From positions 62,001-126,000 of the forward strand of contig NZ_BMRM01000007.1 in the NCBI RefSeq assembly GCF_014648635.1: a DNA stretch of 64,000 bases. The letters are read 5' to 3'. Made by a program: the position numbers and the translations under genes. Positions 21,139-30,913 of the stretch are shown one piece after another (position 1 is the stretch's first letter; every line of letters starts with the position of its first letter). The notes beneath the pieces were generated by a model, which ran no database searches, was not told the origin of the DNA, and was given only the letters and a program-made list of their open reading frames with translations. Source of the DNA: Streptomyces cinerochromogenes (GTDB lineage Bacteria > Actinomycetota > Actinomycetes > Streptomycetales > Streptomycetaceae).

Positions 21139-23313
21139 CTACAGCTCGTGGCCGAGGTCGGCCGACAGCCGCTTCACCAGGTCGTGGGCCGCGTCCGGGA
21201 TCACCGTGCCCGGCAGGAACACCTCGGCCGCGCCCATCTCCCGCAGCGTCGGCACGTCCTGCGGCGGGATGACCCCGCCGACCACGATCATGATGTCCTC
21301 GCGGCCCTCCTCGGCGAGCTTCTCGCGCAGCGCCGGGACGAGGGTGAGGTGACCGGCGGCCAGCGAGGAGACGCCGACCACGTGGACGTCCGCCTCGACC
21401 GCCTGCCGGGCGACCTCCTCCGGCGTCTGGAACAGCGGGCCGACGTCGACGTCGAAGCCGAGGTCGGCGAAGGCGGTCGCGATCACCTTCTGGCCGCGGT
21501 CGTGGCCGTCCTGGCCCATCTTGGCGACCAGGATGCGCGGCCGGCGCCCCTCGGCCTCCTCGAACGCGTCCACCAGGGCCCGGGTGCGGTCCACGGACGG
21601 GGACTGGCCTGCTTCGTTGCGGTACACGCCGGAAATCGTACGGATCTGGCTCGCGTGCCGCCCGTACACCTTCTCCAGGGCGTCGGAGATCTCGCCGACG
21701 GTCGCCTTGGCGCGGGCCGCGCGCACGGCCAGCTCCAGCAGGTTGCCGTCGCCGTCGGCGGCCCGGGTCAGCGCGTCCAGCGCGTCCCGGCACGCGGTCT
21801 CGTCCCGCTCCTCGCGCAGCCGCCGCAGCTTCTCGATCTGCTGGGCGCGTACGGAGGAGTTGTCGACCTTGAGGACCTCGATCGCCTCGTCGTTCGCCAC
21901 CCGGTACTTGTTCACGCCGATCACCGGCTGGCGGCCGGAGTCGATGCGGGCCTGGGTGCGGGCGGCCGCCTCCTCCACGCGGAGCTTGGGGATGCCGGCG
22001 TCGATGGCCTGCGCCATGCCGCCCGCCTGCTCCACCTCCTGGATGTGCTGCCAGGCCTTGCGGGCGAGGTCGTAGGTGAGCCGCTCCACGTAGGCGCTGC
22101 CGCCCCAGGGGTCGATGACCCTGGTCGTCCCCGACTCCTGCTGGATGAGCAGCTGGGTGTTGCGGGCGATGCGCGCCGAGAAGTCGGTCGGCAGCGCCAG
22201 GGCCTCGTCCAGGGCGTTGGTGTGCAGCGACTGGGTGTGGCCCTGGGTCGCCGCCATCGCCTCCACACAGGTGCGCGTGACGTTGTTGAAGACGTCCTGC
22301 GCGGTCAGCGACCAGCCCGAGGTCTGCGAGTGCGTGCGCAGCGACAGCGACTTGGTGTTCTTCGGGTCGAACTGCTTCACCAGCTTCGCCCACAGCAGGC
22401 GGGCCGCGCGCAGCTTGGCGACCTCCATGAAGAAGTTCATGCCGATCGCCCAGAAGAACGACAGCCGGGGCGCGAACGCGTCCACGTCCAGGCCCGCCTC
22501 GCGGCCCGCCCGGATGTACTCGACACCGTCCGCGAGCGTGTACGCCAGCTCCAGGTCGGCCGTGGCCCCGGCCTCCTGGATGTGGTAGCCGGAGATGGAG
22601 ATCGAGTTGTAGCGGGGCATCCGCTGCGAGGTGTACGCGAAGATGTCGGAGATGATCCGCATCGACGGCTTCGGCGGGTAGATGTAGGTGTTGCGGACCA
22701 TGAACTCCTTCAGAATGTCGTTCTGAATGGTCCCGGCCAGCTTCTCGGGCGGTACGCCCTGTTCCTCCGCCGCCACGATGTACAGCGCCAGCACCGGCAG
22801 CACGGCACCGTTCATCGTCATCGACACGGTCATCCGGTCCAGCGGGATCCCGTCGAACAGCTGCCGCATGTCGTAGATCGAGTCGATGGCCACGCCCGCC
22901 ATGCCGACGTCACCGGTCACCCGCGGGTGGTCGCTGTCGTAGCCCCGGTGGGTGGGCAGGTCGAAGGCGACCGACAGGCCCTTCTGGCCGGCCGCCAGGT
23001 TGCGCCGGTAGAACGCGTTGGACTCCTCGGCGGTGGAGAAGCCCGCGTACTGGCGGATCGTCCAGGGCTGGTTGACGTACATCGTCGGGTACGGGCCGCG
23101 CAGGTACGGCGCGATGCCCGGGTAGGTGCCCAGGAAGTCCAGGCCCTCCAGGTCACGGCCGGTGTACAGCGGCTTGACCCCGATGCCCTCCGGGGTCTCC
23201 CACACCGGCTCGGCGCCCCCGGTGGCCCGTTTCAGGGCGTCACGCCACTCGCCGTCGGTGGCGTCGGCGACCGGGGTCCCCAGCTCGATGCCGGAGAAGT
23301 CGGGGATTCCCAT
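21139..23313 (-). CDS. mutB: methylmalonyl-CoA mutase large (catalytic) subunit
   Basis: A 724-residue adenosylcobalamin enzyme that interconverts succinyl-CoA and (R)-methylmalonyl-CoA. The N-terminal TIM-barrel half has the signature RPYPTMY-like block ([20 protein letters not shown]), and the C-terminal B12 domain has DGHDRG with the cobalt-ligating His followed by the GVSSLAAGH loop. The ATG overlaps the stop of mutA in a TGATG junction. The pathway serves propionate and odd-chain metabolism and can supply methylmalonyl-CoA extender units for polyketides. Confidence 0.97.
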   Translation of the reverse strand: MGIPDFSGIELGTPVADATDGEWRDALKRATGGAEPVWETPEGIGVKPLYTGRDLEGLDFLGTYPGIAPYLRGPYPTMYVNQPWTIRQYAGFSTAEESNAFYRRNLAAGQKGLSVAFDLPTHRGYDSDHPRVTGDVGMAGVAIDSIYDMRQLFDGIPLDRMTVSMTMNGAVLPVLALYIVAAEEQGVPPEKLAGTIQNDILKEFMVRNTYIYPPKPSMRIISDIFAYTSQRMPRYNSISISGYHIQEAGATADLELAYTLADGVEYIRAGREAGLDVDAFAPRLSFFWAIGMNFFMEVAKLRAARLLWAKLVKQFDPKNTKSLSLRTHSQTSGWSLTAQDVFNNVTRTCVEAMAATQGHTQSLHTNALDEALALPTDFSARIARNTQLLIQQESGTTRVIDPWGGSAYVERLTYDLARKAWQHIQEVEQAGGMAQAIDAGIPKLRVEEAAARTQARIDSGRQPVIGVNKYRVANDEAIEVLKVDNSSVRAQQIEKLRRLREERDETACRDALDALTRAADGDGNLLELAVRAARAKATVGEISDALEKVYGRHASQIRTISGVYRNEAGQSPSVDRTRALVDAFEEAEGRRPRILVAKMGQDGHDRGQKVIATAFADLGFDVDVGPLFQTPEEVARQAVEADVHVVGVSSLAAGHLTLVPALREKLAEEGREDIMIVVGGVIPPQDVPTLREMGAAEVFLPGTVIPDAAHDLVKRLSADLGHEL

Positions 23314-25121
23314 CAGGACACTCCCATGCGGTCGAGGGTCGCGGACAGGACGTCCACGGCGTCACAGCCCGCGAAGACGTAACTGTCGATGCCGGAGTAG
23401 TCGCCCCGGCCCGCCAGGAACACGTGCCGGGCACCGGACGCCCTGAGCGCCGCGGCGGTCTCCTCGGCCTGTTCGGCGTAGAGCGCGTCGCTGGAGCACA
23501 GCACGGCCTCGGTCGCGCCGCTCTCCTCGAAGGTGCCCCCGGTGACCGGTTCGACGCCGCCGGCCTGGAAGAGGTTCGCGGCGAAGGTCGCGCGGGCGGT
23601 GTACTCGGCGGCCGAGCCGAGCGTGGCGAGGAAGATCCGGGGCCGGGCGCCGGTCGCCGCCAGATGGGCGTCGGAACGGGCGCGCAGCTCCTCGTACGCC
23701 TCGTCGCGGCGCACCCGGGGCAGGCCGCCGGACGGCGGTTCGGGCGCCGCCTCGCGCTCCACCGGCTTCTCGGACAGCAGCGGGAACTCGCTGACCCCGG
23801 TGATGGGTTCGCGCCGCTTGGCGAGCCGCTTGGAGCGCTCCGCCCAGGTCGTCGCGAGGTCGGTGCGCAGCCGGCCGGAGCGCAGGACGGCCGCCTGTCC
23901 GCCGTCGCGCTCGACGGACCGGAAGTACTGCCAGGCGGCCTCGGCGAGTTCGTCCGTCAGCCGCTCGACGTACCAGGAGCCGCCCGCCGGGTCGATGACC
24001 CGGGCCAGGTGGGACTCCTCGATCAGGATGGTCGAGGTGTTGCGGGCGATCCGCCGGGCGAACGCGTCGGGCAGCCCGATCGCGTGGTCGAACGGCAGCA
24101 CGGTCACCGAGTCGGCGCCGCCCACCCCCGCGGCGAGCGTCGCGACCGTCGTGCGGAGCATGTTCACCCACGGGTCGCGGCGGCTCATCATCACCGGCGA
24201 GGTCACCACGTGCTGCACCTGCGCGCCGGGCGCCCCGCAGACCTCGGTGACCCGGGCCCACAGGCGGCGGGCCGCACGCAGCTTGGCGATGGTGAGGAAC
24301 TGGTCGGCGGTGGCCGCGTAGCGGAACTCCAGCTGGCCGGCGGCCTGTTCGACCGTCAGCCCGGCCTCCGTCAGCTCCCGCAGGTAGGCCACGCCGGTGG
24401 CCAGCGAGGCGCCCAGCTCCTGCGCGGCCGAGCCGCCCGCCTCGTGGTACGGCAGCGCGTCCACGGTCAGCGCGCGCAGCCCCGGGTACCCCTCGGCGCA
24501 GCGCGCGGCCAGCGCGGCGTACGGCGCGAAGCCGAGCGGGGTGCCGGTGCGGGCCTCGTACCCGAGCGGGTCGCCGCCCAGGTTGCCGCGCACGTCCTTC
24601 GCCGCCACGCCCTTCTCGGCGTACAGCCGCAGCAGCGCCTCGGCGGCCTGTCCGGTGTCGCGGCCGGCGTCCAGGACGACGGGCGCCAGGTCGAGGTAGA
24701 CGCCGTCGAGGGCGCGGCCCAGCTCGGAGACCGGGATGCCGCCCTCGCCCAGCACCAGCCAGAGGGAGGTGCCGCCGTTCTCCAGGTCGGCGAGCACGGC
24801 GCCGTCCGTGCCGTCGGCGAGTGCCGTGTGCCGCTGCCGTACGTCCCAGCCGCTCGCGAGGGAGCCCTCCGGGCGGCCGCCCCGCACGAAGGGGGCGAAG
24901 CCCGGCAGACCGGGGTCGGGCGCGCCGTCGCGCGCGGTGTACAGGGGCCGGGTGCGCAGCCCGTCCTCCAGCGTCGTGGACAGGGCGTCCTCAGATGCCG
25001 CGCCGGTACGTTCCCTGCCGGACTTGCGCAGCACGCCCTCGACCAGGCGTTGCCACTGCTCGTGCGTCGCGTCAGGGAACTCGGCGGCCAGTGAGAGCCC
25101 GTCGTCAGGCAGGACCGTCAT
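23313..25121 (-). CDS. mutA: methylmalonyl-CoA mutase small subunit
   Basis: A 602-residue protein homologous to the large subunit along its length. In its C-terminal B12-like domain the DxHxxG motif is missing: the stretch begins [15 protein letters not shown] instead. This is the hallmark of the non-catalytic small subunit of the actinobacterial heterodimer. The ATG at 25121 ([11 protein letters not shown]) is chosen; the in-frame extension upstream to 25274 has no conserved sequence. It is first in the mutA-mutB-meaB operon. Confidence 0.95.
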   Translation of the reverse strand: MTVLPDDGLSLAAEFPDATHEQWQRLVEGVLRKSGRERTGAASEDALSTTLEDGLRTRPLYTARDGAPDPGLPGFAPFVRGGRPEGSLASGWDVRQRHTALADGTDGAVLADLENGGTSLWLVLGEGGIPVSELGRALDGVYLDLAPVVLDAGRDTGQAAEALLRLYAEKGVAAKDVRGNLGGDPLGYEARTGTPLGFAPYAALAARCAEGYPGLRALTVDALPYHEAGGSAAQELGASLATGVAYLRELTEAGLTVEQAAGQLEFRYAATADQFLTIAKLRAARRLWARVTEVCGAPGAQVQHVVTSPVMMSRRDPWVNMLRTTVATLAAGVGGADSVTVLPFDHAIGLPDAFARRIARNTSTILIEESHLARVIDPAGGSWYVERLTDELAEAAWQYFRSVERDGGQAAVLRSGRLRTDLATTWAERSKRLAKRREPITGVSEFPLLSEKPVEREAAPEPPSGGLPRVRRDEAYEELRARSDAHLAATGARPRIFLATLGSAAEYTARATFAANLFQAGGVEPVTGGTFEESGATEAVLCSSDALYAEQAEETAAALRASGARHVFLAGRGDYSGIDSYVFAGCDAVDVLSATLDRMGVS

Positions 25122-25226
25122 GGCTCGGATGCTAGGGCAGGCCGGTGACGCCCAGGTGGACCGGAGGCTGTGAGGTTTCTCTTCTTGCGGTTGTGACCTG
25201 TGCCGCTCCGGTTCCGCGGGGCCCGC

Positions 25227-25726
25227 CCGGAGGCTCGGCGGGCCCCGTCCTCCAGGTCCGGTACGAGGGCGCACACGGCCGCGCGCGGCTCGGGGCCCGT
25301 GGAGTCGGCGAGGGCCTGGCGGACGGTGCCGGCGGCTCCGGCGAGGTCCGGCCCGACGGCTCGGCCACCGGTACCGTCACCCTGGACGTGGCCGCCCCGG
25401 ACACCGGGAACGCCGAGCGGGACACCCACCTGCCGGGGGTGACTTCTTCGGCGCCGCCACCACCTCCGAGACCACCTTCACCGTGCGCGGCACCGACCGG
25501 GGCGACGGCGGCACCGTCCGGATCAGCGGGCGGCCGACCGTGCGGGGCGCCGGCCGGCCCCTCTCCCGCACCGCCCGCCTCACCGGCGTCGGCGCCGACG
25601 CGCTGATCCCGGAGGCCGGGTTCGACGTGGACCGCGACCGGTCCGGCACGGGCCGGAACCAGCTCGGCATGATGCGCGGCCCGACCACCGTGACGGCCGC
25701 GCTCCGCTTCACCCGCGCGGCGGCCT
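25227..25726 (+). pseudogene. frameshifted YceI-family remnant
   Basis: Two frames together give a YceI-like domain. The first reads to about 25440 and includes TGTVTLDVAAPDTGNAERDTH. The second continues from about 25436 with GDFF, TTFTVRGTDRGDGGTVRISG, RPLSRTARLTG and NQLGMMRGPTTVTAALRFTRAA. The switch from one frame to the next near 25436-25442 is equivalent to losing one base. No convincing N-terminus or ribosome site is present, and the 3' end touches the convergent membrane-protein gene. YceI proteins are isoprenoid-binding lipocalin-like proteins. This explains the otherwise empty stretch 25122-25708. A sequencing error is the alternative to true decay. Confidence 0.72.
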
Positions 25727-27481
25727 CAGACCCAGCTCCGCCCGCCGCACGTCCCGGGTGGACAGCGTCTGCGGGCTCCCGGTGAAGGCGCGCAGCCGCA
25801 GCCGGGTGCTCCGCTTCGCCGGCACCGTGAAGGTCCCTGAGGGCGCCCGCAGTTCCACGGTGGCCGTGCTGTGCGCGGGCAGGGTGGCGGGACCGCGCAC
25901 CAGCGACCAGTACCGGCTCATGCCCTGGCCGGTGCTGAGCATGTAGTGCGGGGTCAGTGGGACGTCGCCCGTGTTGGCGACCCGCAGGGTCAGCCGGGTC
26001 AGGGTCCGCGGGGAGGAGTGCCGGGTCGCCGTGACGTCCATCCGCAGCGGCGGCGTCCCCGTCGCCGCCAGGACGGCGCTCACCAGCGCGGGCGTCACCA
26101 GCGCCACGGCGGTAGCGGCCAGGGCCGGCCGGCGGCGCGGGCCGGCCAGGGGGCGGGGACGCGGCTGCCAGGCCTGGGCGAACTCCGGCAGCGGCGCGGT
26201 GACCGCCGCCGCCAGCCACAGCGGGGTCATCATCAGGTAGTAGCCGTCCTGGGACCGGGTCGCCAGGTAGAAGGCGCACCAGGGCAGCACGGTCGCGGCC
26301 GGTCCGAGCCGCCGGACGAACAGCGTGAACACCGCCAGCAGCGCGGCGGCGAGCAGCACGCTCGCGTGGCCGTACCAGTCCAGCCGGTCACTGCCGTGCG
26401 TGAAGTACAGCGAGACGTCCACCAGGCCCTGGCCGTGCAGCACGGCGCCCTGGGTCAGCGGCAGGGCGATCCCGCGCACCCAGGGGCCCGGCGAAGCCGC
26501 CGCGAAGTACGCGTTGACCAGCGACCAGGTCAGCGCCGCGACCCCCGCGATCCGCAGGACCACCCGCGCCGCCGCCCGCCCGCCCAGCTCGCCGCGCCGC
26601 ACCGCGTAGATCCCGGCCAGCAGGAACGGCGTGACGAACCAGGGCAGTTGCTGGGCGGCACACGCGGCGCCCAGGCACGCGGCCCGCGCGATCCCGGTCG
26701 CGCCCAGCCGGCCCCGCGCGCCGAGCCGGGGCCAGCGCACCACCACCGGAATCAGCAGCACCAGGCCGACGATCGCCGGATAGCCCTGCCGCGCGTACAT
26801 CGGCAGGAAGCCGAAGCCCAGGCAGACCATCGTCGCCGCCGAGCGCCACGGCACCGGCAGCAGCCGCCAGAGCACCACCGCGCCCACGACCAGCGCGCCC
26901 GTCGCCGCGGCGGTCGCCGGGGCACCGCCGTGGCCCAGCCACAGCAGCGGGGCGGTGAGCAGCGGGGTCAGCGGGGGATAGCCGTACGTGAAGTCGTACC
27001 CGCCGTCTATGGTCGGCGTCAGCGCGACACCCTTGGCCTGGAACAGCCAGGGCCACGGCTGCCCGTACACCGGGTGGCCGGCGACGAGTTCCCGCGCGGC
27101 CTGGGTGGTGAGGGCCGCCTCGTCGCCGCCGGCGTGGTTCAGTGCCCAGGCGCACAGGGTCAGGGTGACCGCGGTCGCCAGCACCACCAGGTCCAGGCGG
27201 GCCAGCGAGCGGGTCCGGCGGACGGTCAGGGCCAGCACGCCGGTCACCAGGATCGAGGCATAGCAGACCGAGACGACCCCCGCGAGGACCAGCCGGTGCG
27301 TGGCCGCCTGGGTCCACACCGACCGTGTGCCGATGAACAGGCTCACGTCGGCGAGGAGCGTCAGGACGCGGTGCCACTGCGCGGGGCCGTCCGGGGCCCC
27401 CGCACGGGCTCCCGGGACGGCGGACACCGCCGACGATGTCCGCCGACCGGGTGTCACCTGCTGTGTTTCTGCCAAGTGCAC
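25709..27481 (-). CDS. polytopic membrane glycosyltransferase-like protein (GT87/GT-C type)
   Basis: About 590 residues with roughly ten to twelve hydrophobic helices. The first large loop has the acidic GGDEAALTTQAARELVAGHPVY and YDFTYGYPPLTPLLTAPLLW stretches typical of GT-C/DUF2029 (GT87) mannosyltransferase-like proteins that use polyprenyl-phosphate sugars at the membrane. After the last helix comes an Arg/Ser/Thr-rich, strand-predicted extracellular domain of about 130 residues. The start is uncertain: GTG at 27481 is used, with GTG 27457 or ATG 27574 as alternatives, because the sequence upstream of 27481 looks non-coding. The donor and acceptor are unknown. Confidence 0.75.
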   Translation of the reverse strand: MHLAETQQVTPGRRTSSAVSAVPGARAGAPDGPAQWHRVLTLLADVSLFIGTRSVWTQAATHRLVLAGVVSVCYASILVTGVLALTVRRTRSLARLDLVVLATAVTLTLCAWALNHAGGDEAALTTQAARELVAGHPVYGQPWPWLFQAKGVALTPTIDGGYDFTYGYPPLTPLLTAPLLWLGHGGAPATAAATGALVVGAVVLWRLLPVPWRSAATMVCLGFGFLPMYARQGYPAIVGLVLLIPVVVRWPRLGARGRLGATGIARAACLGAACAAQQLPWFVTPFLLAGIYAVRRGELGGRAAARVVLRIAGVAALTWSLVNAYFAAASPGPWVRGIALPLTQGAVLHGQGLVDVSLYFTHGSDRLDWYGHASVLLAAALLAVFTLFVRRLGPAATVLPWCAFYLATRSQDGYYLMMTPLWLAAAVTAPLPEFAQAWQPRPRPLAGPRRRPALAATAVALVTPALVSAVLAATGTPPLRMDVTATRHSSPRTLTRLTLRVANTGDVPLTPHYMLSTGQGMSRYWSLVRGPATLPAHSTATVELRAPSGTFTVPAKRSTRLRLRAFTGSPQTLSTRDVRRAELGLRPPRG

Positions 27482-27707
27482 GGCACGGGACGCTATCGGT
27501 GACGGGTGAGCGGGGCGCGGAGGCCGGTGAAGAGCAAGGTATGAGCCTGGTAAGAACCGGCCGAATGCGGACATACCCCACTGGATGTGTTCCGGACAGA
27601 CCTGTCGACCCCGGTCGCCCACCGTGTCGTTGTTGGGCCGAACGGGTGACTTGGCGTAAGAATTGGCAGGTGCAGGGATTGAGTGCGAGTCAGGTCGGGG
27701 GGAGCCG

Positions 27708-28097
27708 GTGAGCCGTTACGACGTCACCGATGAACAGTGGGAAGGGCTCGCCCAGGTCGTGCCGCTGCGGGGCCGGGACGCCTGGCCGTCCGCGGTGAAC
27801 CACCGCTCGCTGCCCGACGCCGAGACCGAGACCCGGCGCCGGTTCGTGGTCCTGCGCGTCAACGTCTTCGCGGACGCCCGCGAGGTCGCCGAGACCCTGA
27901 TGGCCGGGGTGCCGGTCCTCCTCGACCTGTCCGGCGCGGAGGGCGACGTCGCCAAACGCGTCCTCGACTTCAGCACCGGCGTCGTCTTCGGCCTGGGCAG
28001 CGGGATGCACCGCGTGGACCGCAACGTCTTCCTCCTGACCCCGCCCGGCACGGAGGTCAGCGGACTGATGGAGGGCGCGGGAATCTCGGGGGGCTGA
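27708..28097 (+). CDS. SepF-like protein
   Basis: A 129-residue protein starting with GTG after a strong GGGGGGAG site. The core has the SepF pattern: RRFVVLRVNVFADAREVAETLMAGVPVLLDLSG, then KRVLDFSTGVVFGLGSGMHRVDRNVFLLTPPG. SepF anchors FtsZ to the membrane and lines up the division ring. Streptomyces carry one main SepF and shorter paralogues (Sfl proteins). This protein lacks a clear amphipathic N-terminal membrane-binding helix and stands apart from the ylm/fts cluster, so it is more likely one of the Sfl-type paralogues. Confidence 0.85.
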   Translation: MSRYDVTDEQWEGLAQVVPLRGRDAWPSAVNHRSLPDAETETRRRFVVLRVNVFADAREVAETLMAGVPVLLDLSGAEGDVAKRVLDFSTGVVFGLGSGMHRVDRNVFLLTPPGTEVSGLMEGAGISGG

Positions 28098-28245
28098 ACG
28101 GCCCCGCCCCGCCGCTCCACGTCCCACGCCGCCCGGAGCCGGCCCCCGCGCACGGGACGCCGGTTCCCCGGCGGGTCCCCCGATCGTAGGAACGTCCCGG
28201 CAGGGAAACGGTTCGGCGTGCGGGCGCGGGCCTACGGTCCCGCGT

Positions 28246-29439
28246 ATGGCCGTGCCCTCCCCGTCAGCCGAGCCGGCGGCCGACGCGTCCGTCGCCACCG
28301 TCCCCGCGCAGTCCCGTCCGCCGCTCGACATCCGCTCCCGGATCACCGAGCTGCGGCTGTCGGCCTTCGCCGGGCACCGGCGGGCGGCGTTTCCGCTCGG
28401 GCCGGTCACGGTGTTCGCGGGGCCCAGCGGATCCGGAAAGACGACCGCGCTCGCCGCGTACGAGGCGCTGGCCCGGCTCGGCGGCGGGGCCCGTCTCGCC
28501 GAGGCGTTCCCGGACCCCGTCGCCCGCGTGCCGGAGCGAGCCCGTCCCGACGCCGGGCGGCGGCGCGGCTTCCGGATCGGCTGTACGGCCGACGGCGCCG
28601 AGGGACCGGTCCGGCTCGACCTCGCCGTACAGGTGGAACCGGACCTGCGGATCGTGGGCGAGCGGCTGACCGCACGCGGGGTCGTCCTGCTGGAGAGCGC
28701 ACTGCGCGACCCCGGCCGCCGTACCGTCCAGGCCGCCTGGCACACCGCGGGCTCCGCCCCGGTGACCCGCGCCCCGCTCCCGGACGACCGCCTCGGTACG
28801 GCCCTGCTCCCGCTGCGGGTGGCCGGCAAGACGGACGGCCAGCGCCGTGTGCTCGCCGCGGCCGAGCAGATGGTCGTCGCCCTGCGCTCCGTCTTCGCCT
28901 GCGACCCCCGCCCCGAGCACATGCGCCTGCCCGTGCCCACCGGCTCCGGCCGGCTGCTGCCCGGCTGTGACAACCTCGCCGACGTCCTGTGGCGCACGCG
29001 CGCCGAGTGCGGCCGGCGGCACGGCCGGCTCGTCGAGGCGCTGCACGAGGGCTGCGCCGGTCCGGTGACCGACCTGGTCGCCGAGCCGCTGGCCGACGGC
29101 ACGGTACGGGGGCTGCTCGACCGCGGTGACGGCCTGCGCACCGAACTCGCCCGGCTCGGCGACGGCGAACTGCGCTACCTCGCGCTGACGCTGGTGCTGC
29201 TGACCGGTCCGGGCGTGCTGGACCTGGACGCCCCGGGCGAGGTGCCCGACGCCCTGCGGACCCTCACCGTCCTCGCCGACGGCTTCGACCGCGGCCTCGA
29301 TCCCCGTCAGCGCCGGGAACTGCTGCGGATGGCCGTGCGGATGGGCGAGCGGGGGCACATCCGCTGTGTGGCCGCGGTGCAGGACGCCTCCTGGGCCGCC
29401 GGGACACCGGGCGTCACGGTGGTACACCTGGACGCGTGA
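28246..29439 (+). CDS. AAA-family ATPase (SMC/OLD-like)
   Basis: A 397-residue protein with a Walker A motif GPSGSGKTT at residues 59-67 preceded by strands typical of SMC/RecF/AAA_21 ATPases. A signature-like LGDGELRYLALTLVLL lies near the C-terminus, followed by a Walker-B-like GPGVLDLDAP stretch. The ATG lies eight bases after a TACGGT -10-like hexamer with no ribosome site, so the transcript may be leaderless. The GTGA overlap with the next gene ties it to a MazG-like hydrolase. The substrate is unknown; a genome-maintenance or nucleotide-stress role is only inference. Confidence 0.8.
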   Translation: MAVPSPSAEPAADASVATVPAQSRPPLDIRSRITELRLSAFAGHRRAAFPLGPVTVFAGPSGSGKTTALAAYEALARLGGGARLAEAFPDPVARVPERARPDAGRRRGFRIGCTADGAEGPVRLDLAVQVEPDLRIVGERLTARGVVLLESALRDPGRRTVQAAWHTAGSAPVTRAPLPDDRLGTALLPLRVAGKTDGQRRVLAAAEQMVVALRSVFACDPRPEHMRLPVPTGSGRLLPGCDNLADVLWRTRAECGRRHGRLVEALHEGCAGPVTDLVAEPLADGTVRGLLDRGDGLRTELARLGDGELRYLALTLVLLTGPGVLDLDAPGEVPDALRTLTVLADGFDRGLDPRQRRELLRMAVRMGERGHIRCVAAVQDASWAAGTPGVTVVHLDA

Positions 29440-29801
29440 CGGAACACCCCGACCTGGCCCGACTCCAGCGCCGGCTGGCCGAGTTCGCCGCCGCGCGGAA
29501 CTGGCAGCCCTACCACACCCCCAAGAACCTCGTCGCCGCCCTCTCCGTGGAGGCCTCCGAACTGGTCGAGATCTTCCAGTGGCTGACGCCGGAGGAGTCC
29601 GCCCGGGTGATGGACGACCCCGGAACCGCGCACCGGGTCACGGACGAGGTCGCCGACGTCCTGGCCTACCTGCTCCAGCTCTGCGAGGTCCTCGGCGTCG
29701 ACCCGCTGGCCGCCCTGGCCGCCAAGATCGACCGCAACGAACGCCGGTTCCCGGTACCGGGCACCGAGGGCCGGGGCGGGGAGCAACAGCCGGACTCCTG
29801 A
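29436..29801 (+). CDS. MazG-like nucleotide pyrophosphohydrolase
   Basis: A 121-residue all-alpha NTP pyrophosphohydrolase of the MazG/RS21-C6 type. The metal-binding helices read VEASELVEIFQWL and DEVADVLAYLLQL, supplying the usual Glu/Glu and Glu/Asp ligands. Such enzymes remove aberrant dNTPs or act on nucleotide alarm pools. The GTG start overlaps the ATPase stop by four bases (GTGA), so the two are co-translated. Confidence 0.88.
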   Translation: MTEHPDLARLQRRLAEFAAARNWQPYHTPKNLVAALSVEASELVEIFQWLTPEESARVMDDPGTAHRVTDEVADVLAYLLQLCEVLGVDPLAALAAKIDRNERRFPVPGTEGRGGEQQPDS

Positions 29802-29896
29802 ATTCCGTTATTACTCTCCGTATCCGAATTCGCCGCCGAATCCGAATTGTTGTCCACAGATTTCCGTCTTCCTCTGGCTTTTCGCCCCATGGACCC

Positions 29897-29909
29897 TCAC
29901 TCTGGGTAG
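29897..29909 (+). promoter_or_regulatory. candidate BldD box upstream of the DUF6099 gene
   Basis: TCACTCTGGGTAG fits the BldD consensus tnACnC(A/T)GnGTna as I recall it, apart from the weakly conserved last base. With three more bases it has palindromic ends, TCACT and AGTGA. It lies 66 bases before the DUF6099 start in an AT-richer intergenic stretch (29802-29974) that also has repeated CCGAATTC/CCGAATCC words. Confidence 0.5.
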
Positions 29910-29974
29910 TGAAGCAGAGAGTTCAGACAGTCGGCGGCCGTGCGGACGGCGCGGCGGAGGGACGGGGGCACCAC

Positions 29975-30460
29975 ATGGATGCGGTACGGCTGATCCTCAC
30001 GAGCAGGCGAGCCCTGGCGGGCGGCGCCGACACGGCGGAGATGATGGCGGAGGTCTGGCAGGCCCAGGCCCTGGCCCAGGCGATCGGGAGCCGGCTCGCG
30101 GTCTCCGGCCCCCCGGAGCTGCGGGGCGAGGCGCTGGGTCTGACCGAGCTGGCGGGCCGCGGCTGCGGCGTCCTGGACCCGCCCGAACTCGACCCCGGCG
30201 ACCTGCGCGCCGCCCAGCTGACCCGGCTGGACGACACCCGGGAGACCCTGCTCTGCCTCGGCGGGCTGCTCGGCGAGGTCGGCATGGCCCTGGTCGGCAT
30301 GGCCAGCGCGGCGGCCGACGAGACGACGTACTGGCAGTGCATGGAGGCCATCGACGCGGCCGACGAGTCCCGCGACCGCGTGCTGGAGATGCTGCGCAAA
30401 CTGGCGGCCCGGGAGGAGCTGTTACCGGAGGACGTCCAGGACAGCCCCTCCGGCGTGTGA
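29975..30460 (+). CDS. DUF6099 family protein
   Basis: A 161-residue helical protein beginning MDAVRLILTSRRALAGG, with conserved AEVWQAQALAQAIGSRLA, GRGCGVLDPP and YWQCMEAIDAADESRDRVLEML blocks that I associate with the Streptomyces-restricted DUF6099 family. Its function is unknown. A GGAGGGA site precedes the ATG. Leu150 is encoded by TTA (30422-30424), so full expression should need the bldA tRNA. Together with the BldD-like box upstream this suggests developmental control. Confidence 0.8.
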   Translation: MDAVRLILTSRRALAGGADTAEMMAEVWQAQALAQAIGSRLAVSGPPELRGEALGLTELAGRGCGVLDPPELDPGDLRAAQLTRLDDTRETLLCLGGLLGEVGMALVGMASAAADETTYWQCMEAIDAADESRDRVLEMLRKLAAREELLPEDVQDSPSGV

Positions 30461-30496
30461 ACGGGACAGGGGAGTGCCGCCCGCCGGTGAGCCGGC

Positions 30497-30676
30497 TCAG
30501 TCCGTCTCGCCCGCCGTCTCCCGTGCCGCCGTCTCCCGTGCCGGCGTCCCCGCCTGCAGGTCCGCCAGGGCCGACAGGTCCGCGTTCAGTGCCGCCATCA
30601 GCTCCTCCATCTGCTCCAGCAACCCCTTCGGCCGCCCGGCGGCGGCATTCTGCCGGGGCACGGACTCTTCGGACAT
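30497..30676 (-). CDS. small hypothetical protein, 59 residues
   Basis: An ORF starting MSEESVPRQNAAAGRPKG, with GGAGG placed four bases upstream of the ATG at 30676. It has a central amphipathic stretch LLEQMEELMAALNADLSALADL followed by a Thr/Ala/Glu-rich tail with repeated ARETA words. It lies convergent to the DUF6099 gene. I do not recognise the family. The good ribosome site and the helical pattern are the reasons to call it. Confidence 0.55.
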   Translation of the reverse strand: MSEESVPRQNAAAGRPKGLLEQMEELMAALNADLSALADLQAGTPARETAARETAGETD

Positions 30677-30913
30677 GACGGCCTCCTCGGCCCCCGGCCC
30701 GGCCGGGCCGGCGCGGTGACGCGCGACGGGGGACACCGTCCGGCGCGGGCGCCGGACGGTCCGGCTCCGACGGCCCAACGATCATCGCCGGGGCCGGTCA
30801 CTGGCCCGGGGCGAGGCCCGCGCGCCGGGCGGACGAATTTCACCCGACCGGGCAGGGCCGCGCCGGGCGGTACCGACGCGCCGGACGCGGCCGGCGCCGT
30901 GCAGGATAGGTGT

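Noticed and set aside
20127..25121. mutA-mutB-meaB as a dedicated extender-supply part of the PKS cluster.
   Set aside because: It is separated by the EACC1-caspase operon and terminators, and this operon is ordinary central metabolism in Streptomyces. A supply role is possible but not shown.
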